A DNA stretch of 64,000 nt from Bacteroidota bacterium (GTDB taxonomy: Bacteria; Bacteroidota; Ignavibacteria; Ignavibacteriales; Melioribacteraceae): NCBI GenBank assembly GCA_021824635.1, contig JAKAKD010000031.1, positions 23,941 to 87,940 on the forward strand. The letters run 5' to 3'. The notes beneath the pieces are model-generated. The model was not told the origin of the DNA, made no database searches, and saw only the letters and a list, made by a program, of their open reading frames with translations. A program made the translations under genes and the position numbers. This document shows, piece after piece, positions 53,790 through 63,908 of this stretch (position 1 is the stretch's first letter; each line of letters starts with the position of its first letter).

Positions 53790-54022
53790 TATTTCCTCTA
53801 CAGCTTAACACAAAATAATGATGTGATTATGATTTTTTCCGACAAAAGTTTTTCATCAAATGACTTGTGTTCAATTATAATATTTATTGATAGAGAAGGC
53901 AAGAATTTGTTTTTTGTGCAGATTGTTAAATGATTATCGTGAACGGTTTTCATATTTTTGATTGTGATCTTTCCGGTTTTAGAAAACCGAGCGAAAAACA
54001 TTTTCTGCATCAAGGAATCAAA

Positions 54023-56092
54023 ATGAATTCTTTAAAAAATTTCTTCTACCCGGAATCAATCTGCATAGCAGGCGTATCTACCAAAGAAAAAAGTATTGGC
54101 TATGAACTATTGAAAACTATAAAGCTTTACGGTTATACCGGAAAAGTTTTTCCGGTAAATCCTAAAGCCGATGATGTGTTGGGCTACAAGTGCTATCACT
54201 CAATAGAAAATATAGACGGGCAAATTGATCTTGCGATAATTGTCATTCCGAAACAATTCGCAGAAGAATCTGTTGATGCCTTCCTGAAGAAAAATGTAAA
54301 ATCAATCATACTTATAACCGCGGGATTTAAGGAAACGGGCAAAGAGGGCGAAGATGCCGAAAGAAGAATTGTTGAAAAGATAAAACAGGCAAACGCCCGG
54401 ATGGTCGGACCAAACTGCATGGGTGTAATTAACACACTTGAAGAAATAAAACTCAATGCTACTTTTGTGGCGGAAAAACCGGAGACCGGCGCAACCGGAT
54501 TTTTATCACAAAGCGGCGCGCTCGGCGCAGCGGTTTTAAATTCTTTGCGGCAAACCGATATTAAATTTGCACACTTCATTAGCGTTGGCAACAAAGCCGA
54601 TATAAACGAAAACGACATTCTTCGTTTCTGGCAAAACGATAACAACATCAAAACTCTCACGTTCTATCTTGAAAGTTTTGTTAACGGTTTTGAATTCATT
54701 CTGTCATTCATTACAGGTAGAATTTCAAAACCAACAATTGTATTAAAAGCGGGCAAGACAGAAAGCGGAATGAAGGCGGCTTCTTCTCACACCGGCGCGC
54801 TTAGCGGAAAAGATAAAGTTGTTGATGCGCTGCTTAATCAATTTGGAATTATACGCGCTGATAATTTGAATGAACTCTTTAATACTGCAAAAGGATTTGA
54901 GAATTTTAACATGCCGAAAGGCAGCCGTGTTGCTGTAGTAACTAATGCCGGCGGACCTGCAATATTGTGTGTTGATTCGCTTGAAAAAGAAAATTTATCT
55001 CTGGCGGCTTTAAGTCTTGAAACCAAGAAGCTGCTTAGAGAAATTGTGCACCCCGAGGGCAGCATTGAAAATCCGGTTGATCTACTACCCGGCGGCAACG
55101 CGGAAATTTACAAGAAAGCTAACGAGATTGTTGCTGCGGACGAAAATGTTGACGCCGTGATTTCAATTTTTGTTGAACCGGTAATGGTGGCGCCGTTTGA
55201 AGTCATTGAAAGTGTTTCTTCTATTCAATCGGAAAAACCGATTCTTCAAGTAGCCATGCCTTTGCCGGAATTTTGGGAGAATTACCGAAAGAATTCATCT
55301 ATAAAGTTACCATTATTCAGAAACCCGGAAGACCCTGCAGAAATATTATCGAACATGCTCTTCCATTCGGATCGGCAGAAACGACTTATAAAGAATCGAG
55401 ATGAATATAAATCACTACTCGATCTGAAACCGCAGACAAATAATTTTAAAAACGGATTTATTTCACAAAATGAGATCGAGCAACTTTGTGAATTTTATAA
55501 AATCCCTCTTATTAAAAGCAGATTGATAAAATCAACCGATCTTGAAATTGTTGAGGAACCGTTATATCCTCTTGTTTTAAAAGGAATAAACCCAAAAGTA
55601 ATTCACAAATCGGAATTGAGCGCGGTTAAACTGAACATCAAAAATAAAAAAGAATTATTTTCCGCCGCTGATGAAATTAAAAAAAGTTTTTCGTTAGCCG
55701 GATTTGAAGTAGAAGAATTTCTTGTTCAGCAATTCGTAAAGACAAAACATGAGTTGTTAATTGGCGGATTCCGGGATCCATCGTTTGGACCAATCATAAT
55801 GTTCGGTTCCGGCGGAAAATATGTTGAGGTGTTTGAAGACACTTCTATCAAATCATGTTATCTCTCTGATGGCGACGTTGAAAAAATGATTAACGAAACC
55901 AGCATTGGCAGAATTTTACACGGCGTGCGGGGAGAATTACCTTGTGATATTTTTGAATTGAAACGCATTATTAAAGCGTGCGCATTAATGATGATTGAAA
56001 ACAAAAAAATAATTGAGTTCGATTTAAACCCTCTGATTGTAGGAGAAGACAATAAATATTACGCGGTTGACGCACGAATTAAAATTGATTAA
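54023..56092 (+). CDS. ADP-forming acyl/acetyl-CoA synthetase, fused alpha and beta parts
   Basis: A 689-residue protein. The N-terminal CoA-binding Rossmann domain starts FYPESICIAGVSTKEKSIGY. The succinyl-CoA-ligase-like domains follow with ATGFLSQSGALGAAVL and the phospho-His region AASSHTGALSGKD. An ATP-grasp domain ends the protein (EFLVQQFVKTKHELLIGGFRDP, IEFDLNPLIV). The family converts acyl-CoA, ADP and phosphate to acid, CoA and ATP, conserving energy during fermentation of sugars or amino acids. ATG 54023 has an AAGGAA site; the earlier frame start at 53930 is rejected. It lies 72 bases before glgA. Confidence 0.92.
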   Translation: MNSLKNFFYPESICIAGVSTKEKSIGYELLKTIKLYGYTGKVFPVNPKADDVLGYKCYHSIENIDGQIDLAIIVIPKQFAEESVDAFLKKNVKSIILITAGFKETGKEGEDAERRIVEKIKQANARMVGPNCMGVINTLEEIKLNATFVAEKPETGATGFLSQSGALGAAVLNSLRQTDIKFAHFISVGNKADINENDILRFWQNDNNIKTLTFYLESFVNGFEFILSFITGRISKPTIVLKAGKTESGMKAASSHTGALSGKDKVVDALLNQFGIIRADNLNELFNTAKGFENFNMPKGSRVAVVTNAGGPAILCVDSLEKENLSLAALSLETKKLLREIVHPEGSIENPVDLLPGGNAEIYKKANEIVAADENVDAVISIFVEPVMVAPFEVIESVSSIQSEKPILQVAMPLPEFWENYRKNSSIKLPLFRNPEDPAEILSNMLFHSDRQKRLIKNRDEYKSLLDLKPQTNNFKNGFISQNEIEQLCEFYKIPLIKSRLIKSTDLEIVEEPLYPLVLKGINPKVIHKSELSAVKLNIKNKKELFSAADEIKKSFSLAGFEVEEFLVQQFVKTKHELLIGGFRDPSFGPIIMFGSGGKYVEVFEDTSIKSCYLSDGDVEKMINETSIGRILHGVRGELPCDIFELKRIIKACALMMIENKKIIEFDLNPLIVGEDNKYYAVDARIKID

Positions 56093-56164
56093 TCCTTTTG
56101 TGTCTTCAAACTTCTTCATTCTACTTTCTTTCACTATTTTTGCACCAACAAATAAAAGCACTTA

Positions 56165-57634
56165 ATGAAAATTGCATTCGCGGCAAGCGAAGTTTTTCCA
56201 TATGCAAAAGCAGGCGGACTCGGCGACGTTGCGGGAGCTCTTCCATTAGAACTTTCTAAACTTGGTCATGAAGTAAAGGTATTTCTTCCTAAATACAATA
56301 CCATTGCCGAGAAAGAGCACAAACTTCAACTCTTGCCGGAACTTGGCGAAATTCAAGTCCTAATTGCCGGCAACGTTTATACGGTTCGCATTTACTCCTC
56401 AAGACAGCCGGACTCAAATGTGATTTTTTATTTTGTCGATTGTCCCCATTATTTTTGCCGTTATGAAATCTATACAAACGATAAAGATGAAGATGAGCGG
56501 TTTATTCTTTTCTCGAAAAGTGTTATCGAAATTCTACAGCGTCTTCAATGGGCGCCCGATATAATTCATTGCAATGATTGGCCAACAGGATTGATTCCGC
56601 TTTTGCTTAGAGAAAATTATGGGTGGGACCGTTTGTTTCAAAAGACAGCAACCGTTTTTACAATTCACAACGTTGCATATCAAGGCAAATTTGCAAAAGA
56701 AGCTTTTATAAAATCCGACTTCGACATCAAACATGCTTTGCCGGGCGGAATAGCAGAGTACAACGGCGATATTAACTTCTTGAAAACCGCAATATTAACG
56801 TCGGACATAATTAATACCGTGAGCGAAACTTATGCGCGTGAACTTTTAACGCCGGAATACGGCGAAGGAATGAATGATTATTTGTCGTTGCGAAAAAATG
56901 ATTTGCGCGGAATATTAAACGGTGTTGATTACAACATCTGGAATCCGGAAAAAGATAAAAACATTACTTCCAATTATTCTACATATGATCTCGATTCAAA
57001 AATAAAAAACAAAAAAGCTTTATTAACACGCTTGAATCTTTCTTTCAATGAAAACGTTCCTTTGATTGGAATTGTTTCTCGTCTGGTTGAGCAGAAAGGA
57101 TTTGATCTGATAAATTCCGGCATTGAACAGCTAATGGAATTGAACGCGCAATGGGTAGTTCTTGGCAACGGACAGGAAGTTTACGAAGAGATGTTTAGAA
57201 AGATGGCAAAAAAATATTCAAAGAAAATTTCTGTTTATCTTGGCTACTATGATGAACTTTCTCATTTAATTATGGCTGGCGCAGATATTTTTTTAATGCC
57301 GTCCCGGTTTGAACCATGCGGACTCGGTCAGATTTATGCTTTGAAATATGGAACGATCCCGGTTGTACGAAAAACCGGTGGACTTGCCGATACAGTTCAA
57401 GAATGGAATGAGTTAATGCCATTGGAAGAAGTAACCGGTTTTGCTTTTTATGAATACTCTCCGGGTGCTCTTATTCATTCTATGCGGCAAGCGATAAATG
57501 ATTTTTCCAATAAAAAAGTTTGGAATAAAATTCAATTAAATGGAATGAGCAAAGATTTTTCGTGGAAGAAATCCGCTGAAAAGTATGTGAGACTTTATGA
57601 AAATGCTGTAATTAAAAGGCGCGATCGTGTCTAA
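56165..57634 (+). CDS. glgA: Glycogen synthase (ADP-glucose type)
   Basis: A 489-residue GT5 glycogen synthase. The ADP-glucose-binding KAGGLG motif is at residues 15-20 with VAGALPLEL following. IIHCNDWPTGLIPLLL, FTIHNVAYQGKF and NGVDYNIWNP are typical. The C-terminal GT-B domain has GIVSRLVEQKGFDL, and the catalytic region is PSRFEPCGLGQIYALKYGTIPVVRKTGGLADTV in two parts (positions about 380-412). It elongates alpha-1,4-glucan in the cytoplasm. No other glg gene is present in the window. Confidence 0.97.
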   Translation: MKIAFAASEVFPYAKAGGLGDVAGALPLELSKLGHEVKVFLPKYNTIAEKEHKLQLLPELGEIQVLIAGNVYTVRIYSSRQPDSNVIFYFVDCPHYFCRYEIYTNDKDEDERFILFSKSVIEILQRLQWAPDIIHCNDWPTGLIPLLLRENYGWDRLFQKTATVFTIHNVAYQGKFAKEAFIKSDFDIKHALPGGIAEYNGDINFLKTAILTSDIINTVSETYARELLTPEYGEGMNDYLSLRKNDLRGILNGVDYNIWNPEKDKNITSNYSTYDLDSKIKNKKALLTRLNLSFNENVPLIGIVSRLVEQKGFDLINSGIEQLMELNAQWVVLGNGQEVYEEMFRKMAKKYSKKISVYLGYYDELSHLIMAGADIFLMPSRFEPCGLGQIYALKYGTIPVVRKTGGLADTVQEWNELMPLEEVTGFAFYEYSPGALIHSMRQAINDFSNKKVWNKIQLNGMSKDFSWKKSAEKYVRLYENAVIKRRDRV

Positions 57635-57734
57635 AAGACTTCTCCTTATTGAATCCGGAACTAAAAAGCATTATTTGCACTAAAACTACATTTCGAATTA
57701 TGAACTAGTTTATTAATTATTTGTTTAATTGATT

Positions 57735-58898
57735 ATGAAACTATCTCAGCAGTTAATTTTTTTCGGTATTGTTTTTTCCGTATACGGATTAATCAACTAC
57801 TATATTCTTCGCCGCGGTCTTTCTGTGATACCCGAATCGTACAGAACGATTTATCTGGTTACCGGTGTTTTTTTTGTTATCTCTTTTATTGCAGGAAGAT
57901 TTTTAGAGCGCGTATGGATCTCTTTCTATAGCGATGTTTTGATCTGGGTTGGTTCGTTTTGGATTGCGTTCATGTTTTATTTCTTTTTGTCTTTGGTAAT
58001 TATAGATCTTCTCCGCTTTATAAATTTTCTAATTCCTTTTTTCCCGTCATTCATTACGGCTAATATCGAAAAGACAAAGCGTATAACCGCTCTGGTGGTT
58101 TTTGTTTTTGTTATAATAACAATAGCCGGTGGTTACATCAACACAAGAACAATTAACACAAGGACATACAAATTTAAAATCAACAAATATGCCGGTGAAT
58201 TAAGTTCTCTAAATATTGTAATGGCTTCGGATCTTCATCTTGGAACTATTCTGGGTAAATCTTTTCTAAATAATTTAGTAGATAAAATTAACGCGCTAAA
58301 GCCGGACATAATTCTTCTTGCCGGAGATATTGTTGATGAAGATCTAAATCCAGTTATTAAAAATAATGTTGGCGAAGAGCTGGTGCGTTTAAAATCTAAA
58401 TTTGGAGTCTTTGCTATTACCGGTAATCACGAGTATATCGGTGGAGTTGAAGCGGCAGTTAAATATCTTACCGCTCACGGTATCACTGAATTAAGAGACA
58501 CTTCAGTAAAAATTGACGATTCTTTTTCTGTCGTTGGAAGAGAAGACCGCTCGGTAAAACAATTTTCCGGCAGACAAAGAAAAAGTTTAAGTGAGCTGCT
58601 AACCGGAATTGATAAATCTTTTCCCATAATAATGATGGATCATCAACCGTTTGGTTTGAATGAAGCTTCGGAGAATGGAATTGATCTTCAGCTTTCCGGA
58701 CACACACATAACGGTCAGCTTTGGCCCATCAATTATATAATAGAAAAAATTTATGATTTAGCGTGGGGTTACGAGGTTAGGGGCGACACTCATTATTACG
58801 TTTCTTGCGGAGTTGGCGGCTGGGGTCCTCCCATCAGAACCGGCAGCAGACCGGAGATTGTAAATCTCAAGATAAAATTCAAAGCAGAAAAAAAGTAA
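57735..58898 (+). CDS. Membrane-anchored metallophosphoesterase (YkuE/YaeI-like)
   Basis: A 387-residue protein with four N-terminal membrane helices (about residues 5-25, 35-55, 65-95 and 118-140) and a calcineurin-like phosphoesterase domain. Its metal motifs are VMASDLHLG, LLAGDIVDE, ITGNHEYIGG, MMDHQPF and SGHTHNGQLWP. The domain probably faces the outside and resembles YaeI and YkuE, which act on lipid-linked phosphate. ATG at 57735 is preferred to the in-frame TTG two codons earlier. It is a single gene, convergent with the UPF0324 gene. Confidence 0.9.
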   Translation: MKLSQQLIFFGIVFSVYGLINYYILRRGLSVIPESYRTIYLVTGVFFVISFIAGRFLERVWISFYSDVLIWVGSFWIAFMFYFFLSLVIIDLLRFINFLIPFFPSFITANIEKTKRITALVVFVFVIITIAGGYINTRTINTRTYKFKINKYAGELSSLNIVMASDLHLGTILGKSFLNNLVDKINALKPDIILLAGDIVDEDLNPVIKNNVGEELVRLKSKFGVFAITGNHEYIGGVEAAVKYLTAHGITELRDTSVKIDDSFSVVGREDRSVKQFSGRQRKSLSELLTGIDKSFPIIMMDHQPFGLNEASENGIDLQLSGHTHNGQLWPINYIIEKIYDLAWGYEVRGDTHYYVSCGVGGWGPPIRTGSRPEIVNLKIKFKAEKK

Positions 58899-58916
58899 GC
58901 CAGCTATTTTTAACAG

Positions 58917-59816
58917 TTAGTATTGAATTATCTTTAATAAAATTGCCGTTAGAGTAACAACGCTTACAATCAGCCAAAGACCAACTCCTTGCGCCATCGG
59001 TTGAACGCCAACCCTTTTAATTGTTTCTCTGCTTAATCCGGCGCCAATAAGAAAAAGAGTTACAACCAAAAGCCGTTTTGCTATTAGTGCCAATTCATTC
59101 CAAATATAATTTTGCGATTGAAAAAGAGAACTGATAATTGCCGCCGCAATAAATCCGAAAATAAAATATGGAATTGTAATTTTACTTTTTGATTTTCCAA
59201 AGATTGCAAAACCAAGAACAAACGGAGTAATCCATAATGCTCTTGTAAGTTTAACCGTAACACCTGTCATCAACGCTTCGTGTCCGTATGATGACGCCGC
59301 GCCGACAACACTGCTTGTGTCGTGAATTGCTAATCCAGCCCAAACTCCGAAAGATTGCTGATCTAATTTTAATAAATGTCCAATGATAGGGAAAAGAAAC
59401 AACGCAACGGCATTGAGAGTGAAAACGGTCGCGAGAGATACCGCTACTTCTTCGTCTTTTGCTTTTATAACCGGCGCAAGTGCCGCTATTGCGCTTCCGC
59501 CGCAAATAGCGGTTCCAAAAGAAATCAACCGCGATGTGGTTGAATTTACCTTAAGCATTCTGCCAATTACCGCACCAAGCGTAAGTGTAAAAAATATTCC
59601 TATGATTGTATAGACAATGGATTTTTCTCCCTCGCGGAGAACATTTCCAATTCCTACGCCAAAGCCAAGTCCAATTACAGAAAGTTGTAAAAGCTTCTTG
59701 CTCCAATTCGTTGAAAATTTGGGCAATGGATTGCCAAAGGCGAGACTAAAAATAATTCCGATTGCAAGAGAAACTGCGGCATCAATCTGCGGTAAAAGGC
59801 AGAGCAGCATCAACAT
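58917..59816 (-). CDS. UPF0324 (YeiH)-family membrane transporter
   Basis: A 299-residue polytopic membrane protein with eight to ten helices. Family landmarks are LGFGVGIGNVLREG, GTAICGGSAIAALAPVIKAKDEEVAVSLATVF (in two parts around residues 103-134), GLAIHDTSSVVGAA, TRALWI and LFLIGAGLSRE. YeiH-type proteins are annotated as putative sulfate or organosulfur exporters; evidence is thin. Length is slightly short at the N-terminus compared with the usual 320-340, so the true start may lie further upstream at a non-ATG codon. Confidence 0.9.
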   Translation of the reverse strand: MLMLLCLLPQIDAAVSLAIGIIFSLAFGNPLPKFSTNWSKKLLQLSVIGLGFGVGIGNVLREGEKSIVYTIIGIFFTLTLGAVIGRMLKVNSTTSRLISFGTAICGGSAIAALAPVIKAKDEEVAVSLATVFTLNAVALFLFPIIGHLLKLDQQSFGVWAGLAIHDTSSVVGAASSYGHEALMTGVTVKLTRALWITPFVLGFAIFGKSKSKITIPYFIFGFIAAAIISSLFQSQNYIWNELALIAKRLLVVTLFLIGAGLSRETIKRVGVQPMAQGVGLWLIVSVVTLTAILLKIIQY

Positions 59817-59864
59817 TATGAAAATTATTTTTTTGATTTATTAAACTCCGCCTTCTTTACTAAA

Positions 59865-59899
59865 ACCGAATTCTCCCCGTAGTTAGGAGAGAATTCGGT
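59865..59899. terminator. Terminator after the first M1 peptidase gene
   Basis: Perfect 11-bp arms (59865-59875 and 59889-59899, ACCGAATTCTC and complement) enclose a 13-base loop. The site is 13 bases after the reverse-strand stop at 59912 and is followed on that strand by a TTTT run. Confidence 0.75.
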
Positions 59900-59911
59900 G
59901 GTGTAATAAAA

Positions 59912-61822
59912 TTATTTTTTCTTCGCCTCAAAAATATTATTTTTTTCGTAGGCATCCGGGACTAATTTTGTGTTCAGCTCCACTTTTTCGATCTCTTTTT
60001 TATTCTTCAGATCAATCTTTACTTCTTTGTTCCCGGTTTTCCACGACGAAGCGCTTTTGTGAATATTCTCTGTTGTTTTATCGTTATACGTAACAATCAA
60101 ATCAATTGGAACCGGGACGCTGCCGATTTTCTCAACAACAATTTCTGTTTTTCCGCTTTTAGATTTTACGCTCTTAATTCCGAGATCCGGAAAACCGCGT
60201 TCAAAATACCATGGATTCCAAAACCAGCTTAAGTCTTCTTTGGCAACATCATTAAATGTGAAGAAGAAGTCCCATGGTAACGGATGCTTGCCGTTCCATC
60301 TGTTCATATATTCATGCAGAGCTTTCTTGAATAAGTCTTCACCTAAAATATCTTTCAACACATAATATGAAATTGAGGCTTTTGTGTAAGAATTAAAATT
60401 TAGCATTGGTCCGCCCGCAAGCGATGGGGTTATCATTGGTAAATCCATCTCTGTCCCCATCCCTTTTCCAAGGACAATAATATTTCCCGTAAATTCATCC
60501 GCGCCCGGCACAATATCTTTCAACATTGCCGAAGTAAAGAACATTGCCCAGCCCTCATCCATCCACGCATATTTCCGTTCGTTTGTTCCCATATAAAAAG
60601 GAAAATAGTTGTGCGCTATTTCGTGCAGAGTTACGCCGGCTAGTCTAGCCGGAGTTCCGCCCATTCCGTTGTTGCACATCATCGGCATTTCCATTCCCCC
60701 GCCGCCCATTGTTTCACCATTAAAAACTGTTATCTTGAAATAGGGGAAAGGAACTCCCGGCAAATGTTTGGAAAGATTCTCAACGGAAAGTTTAGCCAAG
60801 TAAGCAACATCTTCCCAGCTTTTTGATTTTGTTGGATAGACTGCATCGGTTAAAACTCTTTTTCCGTTTGCGTCAACAACGGCGCTTATTCCATCCCACA
60901 CATAACCGTTTGTGGTTGCAAAAGAAACGTCGGAAACGTTTTCTGCTTTCAACTTCCAGGTTGTTTTTTCGTTCTTCTGTGTTGCACCGTTTTTTAAATC
61001 TTCTTCACGCACAATTCTTATTACTCCATCCGATTCCATCGCTTCTTTATAACGGGCATAAATTTCCGGCTTTAAAATCTCTTGTAAGTTCTGATAAGCT
61101 CCCGTTCCCCATACCAAATATTTTGCGGGAACTGTGATCTCTAAATCAAAATTATTTTGATCATTATAAAATTCAACTTCTCCTGTGTAGTTGTTGCGGT
61201 CCCAGCCGTCTACATCATCGTAAACCGAAACTTGGGGATACCAGTAAGCAACGTAAAGAGTTGAGTCGTTATACGCACCCATTCTTATTCTTGATTCTTT
61301 TGGAATTATTACACTCCACTTTACTTCAATATCTACTGATGATTTAGGCAAAAGCGGTGACTGAAAAATATTTACAGTCATGTTTGTACCGCGGCGGAAA
61401 ACTCCTTCGCCGCCTTTTGTGTTGATCCCTTTGCCGTTGATAATTAAAGTATCAACCTGAACGCCGTCTGTTTCATCATTTGGAGAAATTTGTGAATTGT
61501 GAGGATTTCCTTTTTTGTTGATGTCCTGATAAAGACGGAAAACTAATTGTCTAAGTGTGTCGGGACTTTGGTTGTAATATTTAATTTGTGCCGACCCTTT
61601 AACAGTATGTTCTTTAGGAAAAACTTCCGCTTGGATTTTGTAGTCGGTATGATTGATCCAATACTTTGCGCCTGGTTTACCGTCGTATGAGCGTGTTCCT
61701 TTTTCATATGCTTTAACAATATTGCGCGGAATATAGACTGAAGATTTTTGCGCAAATGAAAATGAAGCGAAAAGAAATAATAAAAAGAAAACGTTTGTTG
61801 CGAGAACTATTTTATTTTTCAT
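59912..61822 (-). CDS. Exported M1-family metallopeptidase
   Basis: A 636-residue protein with a signal peptide (IVLATNVFFLLFLFASFSFAQ). The N-terminal beta domain is followed by a thermolysin-like domain with the zinc motif HEIAH (His400, Glu401, His404) and Glu423 in DEGW, the HEXXH-18-E spacing of family M1. The substrate N-terminus motif is seen as GGGGMEMPMM, replacing GAMEN. A C-terminal domain (about 560-636) is beta-rich. It should cleave peptides in the periplasm or outside the cell. It follows the related gene at 61883 and looks like its tandem duplicate. Confidence 0.92.
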   Translation of the reverse strand: MKNKIVLATNVFFLLFLFASFSFAQKSSVYIPRNIVKAYEKGTRSYDGKPGAKYWINHTDYKIQAEVFPKEHTVKGSAQIKYYNQSPDTLRQLVFRLYQDINKKGNPHNSQISPNDETDGVQVDTLIINGKGINTKGGEGVFRRGTNMTVNIFQSPLLPKSSVDIEVKWSVIIPKESRIRMGAYNDSTLYVAYWYPQVSVYDDVDGWDRNNYTGEVEFYNDQNNFDLEITVPAKYLVWGTGAYQNLQEILKPEIYARYKEAMESDGVIRIVREEDLKNGATQKNEKTTWKLKAENVSDVSFATTNGYVWDGISAVVDANGKRVLTDAVYPTKSKSWEDVAYLAKLSVENLSKHLPGVPFPYFKITVFNGETMGGGGMEMPMMCNNGMGGTPARLAGVTLHEIAHNYFPFYMGTNERKYAWMDEGWAMFFTSAMLKDIVPGADEFTGNIIVLGKGMGTEMDLPMITPSLAGGPMLNFNSYTKASISYYVLKDILGEDLFKKALHEYMNRWNGKHPLPWDFFFTFNDVAKEDLSWFWNPWYFERGFPDLGIKSVKSKSGKTEIVVEKIGSVPVPIDLIVTYNDKTTENIHKSASSWKTGNKEVKIDLKNKKEIEKVELNTKLVPDAYEKNNIFEAKKK

Positions 61823-61882
61823 ATATCCTCTAAATGTGTTGTCTTTAGATGTTGTAGCGGATTATTATGTTCCTTATGGTCA

Positions 61883-63766
61883 TTAAAATTCAACGGTGTT
61901 GTCTTTCATGTTTACGTCTGGAATTTGAGTCGTTCCAAGTTCAACTTTTTTTATTTTCTTTTTCGTTTGAATAACTGTTTTAACCGTTGTGTTTCCGTTT
62001 TTCCATTCATCTGCATTTTTTTCGTAAACAAATTCGTTCGTTCCATCTTCGTAATAAAATTTTAATTTGACCGGAACCGGAAGACCGCCTTTGTTGGCAA
62101 TACTTATGCTTACGCCATTATCGGTAATTTTTGCAGAAAGAATAAGATCGGGATATTTATTCTCAAAGAACCACGGATTAAAATACCAATCAAGATTTTG
62201 TCCCGATGCTGAATTAAACGAGAAAAAGAAATCATATGGAATTGGATGTTTACCATTCCATCGGTTCATATATTCGTGTAATGCTTTCTTGAATAATTCA
62301 TCGCCAAGAAATTGACGCAAAAATTCGTAAGCCGCTCCCGGTCTGCGATATGACGCCGTGCGATAAGAGGGTCCGCGCAATTCATAAGATAAAACCATTG
62401 GCGGAACATCTTGTTCATTGCCTGCAAATTCGGAAAAACTTTGAGCGTTGCGCGTTCTCGGATCATAGCCCGGAGCGTGTGATGTTTGAAAATCGAACGG
62501 AAGCATTGTTGCCCACCCTTCGTCCATCCATGCGTATTTGCGTTCGTTGATTCCCATATAAAATGGAAAGTACGTATGAGAAATTTCGTGCGAAGTTAAA
62601 TGAACGGTTCTTTGTAATTCCGGTTCTGATGAATCATTAACCATCATAGGAAATTCCATTCCGCCCTCTCCGTTAAACACTGTCATTTTGGGATACGGAA
62701 ACGGAACTCCGGGAATGGAAGTAGAAAAACTTTCAATAGCTTTACGGGCGAGCTCGGCAACAGTATAAAAATCTTTCGATTCTTTTTTATACGCTGCGCT
62801 GATAAATGTTCTTCGCCCGGATTCTTTATCAACAATCAAGCTCGATCCGTCCCACAAATAATGATCGCTGGTTGCAAAAACAAAGTCCGGCACATTTTCC
62901 GCTTTGAACTTGTAAGTAAGTTTCTCTTTGTCTGCCGTGATTTTATAATCTTTCTCTTCGATGATTTTAACAACTTTATCTGAATTATTTGCTTCATTAT
63001 ACCGTGCAAAAATTTCTTTTGAAAAAACTTCATCCGGATTTTCCAGAATTCCAGCTCCCCAAACAATAAAATTTTTCGGTACCGTTAATTCAATTTCGTA
63101 ATTTGAAAAGTCATTATAAGATTCAACCTGTCCCGTATAACTAACAACATCCCAACCATCAATGTCGTCATAAACGGCAACTTGAGGATACCAATACGCA
63201 ACTAAAAATGATGAGTTGTCGTACGTTCCCGTTCTAACATTAGATTCTTTAGGTAGAATAAAGCTCCAGCCGAATTTTAATTCGATATGGGATTTAGGAG
63301 CTATCGGAAATTTGGGAGTAATAAATAAATTAGTTCCTTCTCGCCTGATTGCTTTATCGGTGCCATCTGTTTTTATTTCTTCTCTGTTCACAACGATTTT
63401 ACTTACATGAACTCCATCCGTGATATCGTTTGGGGAAATTTCGAAATCGCGCATGTTGCCTTTACGGTAAAGATCCGGCAATATTTTAATCACTATCTGT
63501 TTTAATGAATCATGACTGTTGTTAAAATATACTATTGACTCTTCGCCAGAAATTTTACGGGTTTTGGGTTCCAGCTCTGCTTTGATTTTATACTCGGCTT
63601 TATTTTGCCAATAGTTTGGTCCGGGTTTGCCATCAAGCGAACGCGTGCCATTGTCAATCGCTTTCTGAATGTTAAGCGGAATGTTGAGCGATGATTTTTG
63701 TGCGTACATTGAGTTGCAAAGAAGCAGTACAACAAAGAGATGGAATAAGGTAAGTTTTGTTTTCAT
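61883..63766 (-). CDS. Exported M1-family metallopeptidase (tandem paralogue)
   Basis: A 627-residue relative of the gene at 59912, with signal peptide (KLTLFHLFVVLLLCNSMYAQ). The zinc motif HEISH (His393, Glu394, His397) and Glu416 in DEGWATM keep M1 spacing, and the substrate motif reads NGEGGMEFPMM. The mature N-termini of both proteins share SLDGKPG or SYDGKPG and YW, and both contain KKALHEYMNRWNGKHP. The region between zinc site and C-terminal domain diverges more, with an Arg/Tyr-rich stretch near 445-470. The two are 60 bases apart and probably form one operon. Confidence 0.92.
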   Translation of the reverse strand: MKTKLTLFHLFVVLLLCNSMYAQKSSLNIPLNIQKAIDNGTRSLDGKPGPNYWQNKAEYKIKAELEPKTRKISGEESIVYFNNSHDSLKQIVIKILPDLYRKGNMRDFEISPNDITDGVHVSKIVVNREEIKTDGTDKAIRREGTNLFITPKFPIAPKSHIELKFGWSFILPKESNVRTGTYDNSSFLVAYWYPQVAVYDDIDGWDVVSYTGQVESYNDFSNYEIELTVPKNFIVWGAGILENPDEVFSKEIFARYNEANNSDKVVKIIEEKDYKITADKEKLTYKFKAENVPDFVFATSDHYLWDGSSLIVDKESGRRTFISAAYKKESKDFYTVAELARKAIESFSTSIPGVPFPYPKMTVFNGEGGMEFPMMVNDSSEPELQRTVHLTSHEISHTYFPFYMGINERKYAWMDEGWATMLPFDFQTSHAPGYDPRTRNAQSFSEFAGNEQDVPPMVLSYELRGPSYRTASYRRPGAAYEFLRQFLGDELFKKALHEYMNRWNGKHPIPYDFFFSFNSASGQNLDWYFNPWFFENKYPDLILSAKITDNGVSISIANKGGLPVPVKLKFYYEDGTNEFVYEKNADEWKNGNTTVKTVIQTKKKIKKVELGTTQIPDVNMKDNTVEF

Positions 63767-63885
63767 TTTTGTTTTCCAATAATTCTGATGTGCGGCAAAA
63801 ATAGTGTGGCGAATAGACTAAAACAAATAAATCGTGCGTTAAATAATTAACCGGGAAGGTGTAAAAAAATTCAGGAAATGAAGCT

Positions 63886-63905
63886 CCCCGACGCAAGCGT
63901 CGGGG
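63886..63905. repeat. REP-like hairpin
   Basis: A near-perfect GC-rich palindrome (CCCCGACG at 63886-63893 with CGTCGGGG at 63898-63905, tetraloop CAAG) in otherwise AT-rich DNA. It lies 3 bases downstream of the stop of a probable transposase. Such hairpins are substrates or marks of IS200/IS605- and REP-type transposases. Confidence 0.6.
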
Positions 63906-63908
63906 TAT

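Noticed and set aside
53930..54022. N-terminal extension of the acyl-CoA synthetase
   Set aside because: No family resemblance; ATG 54023 has an AAGGAA site and begins the conserved domain.
54196..54660. 154-codon reverse frame inside the acyl-CoA synthetase gene
   Set aside because: Antisense shadow; Ser/Ala/Phe-rich composition typical of mirrored codons.
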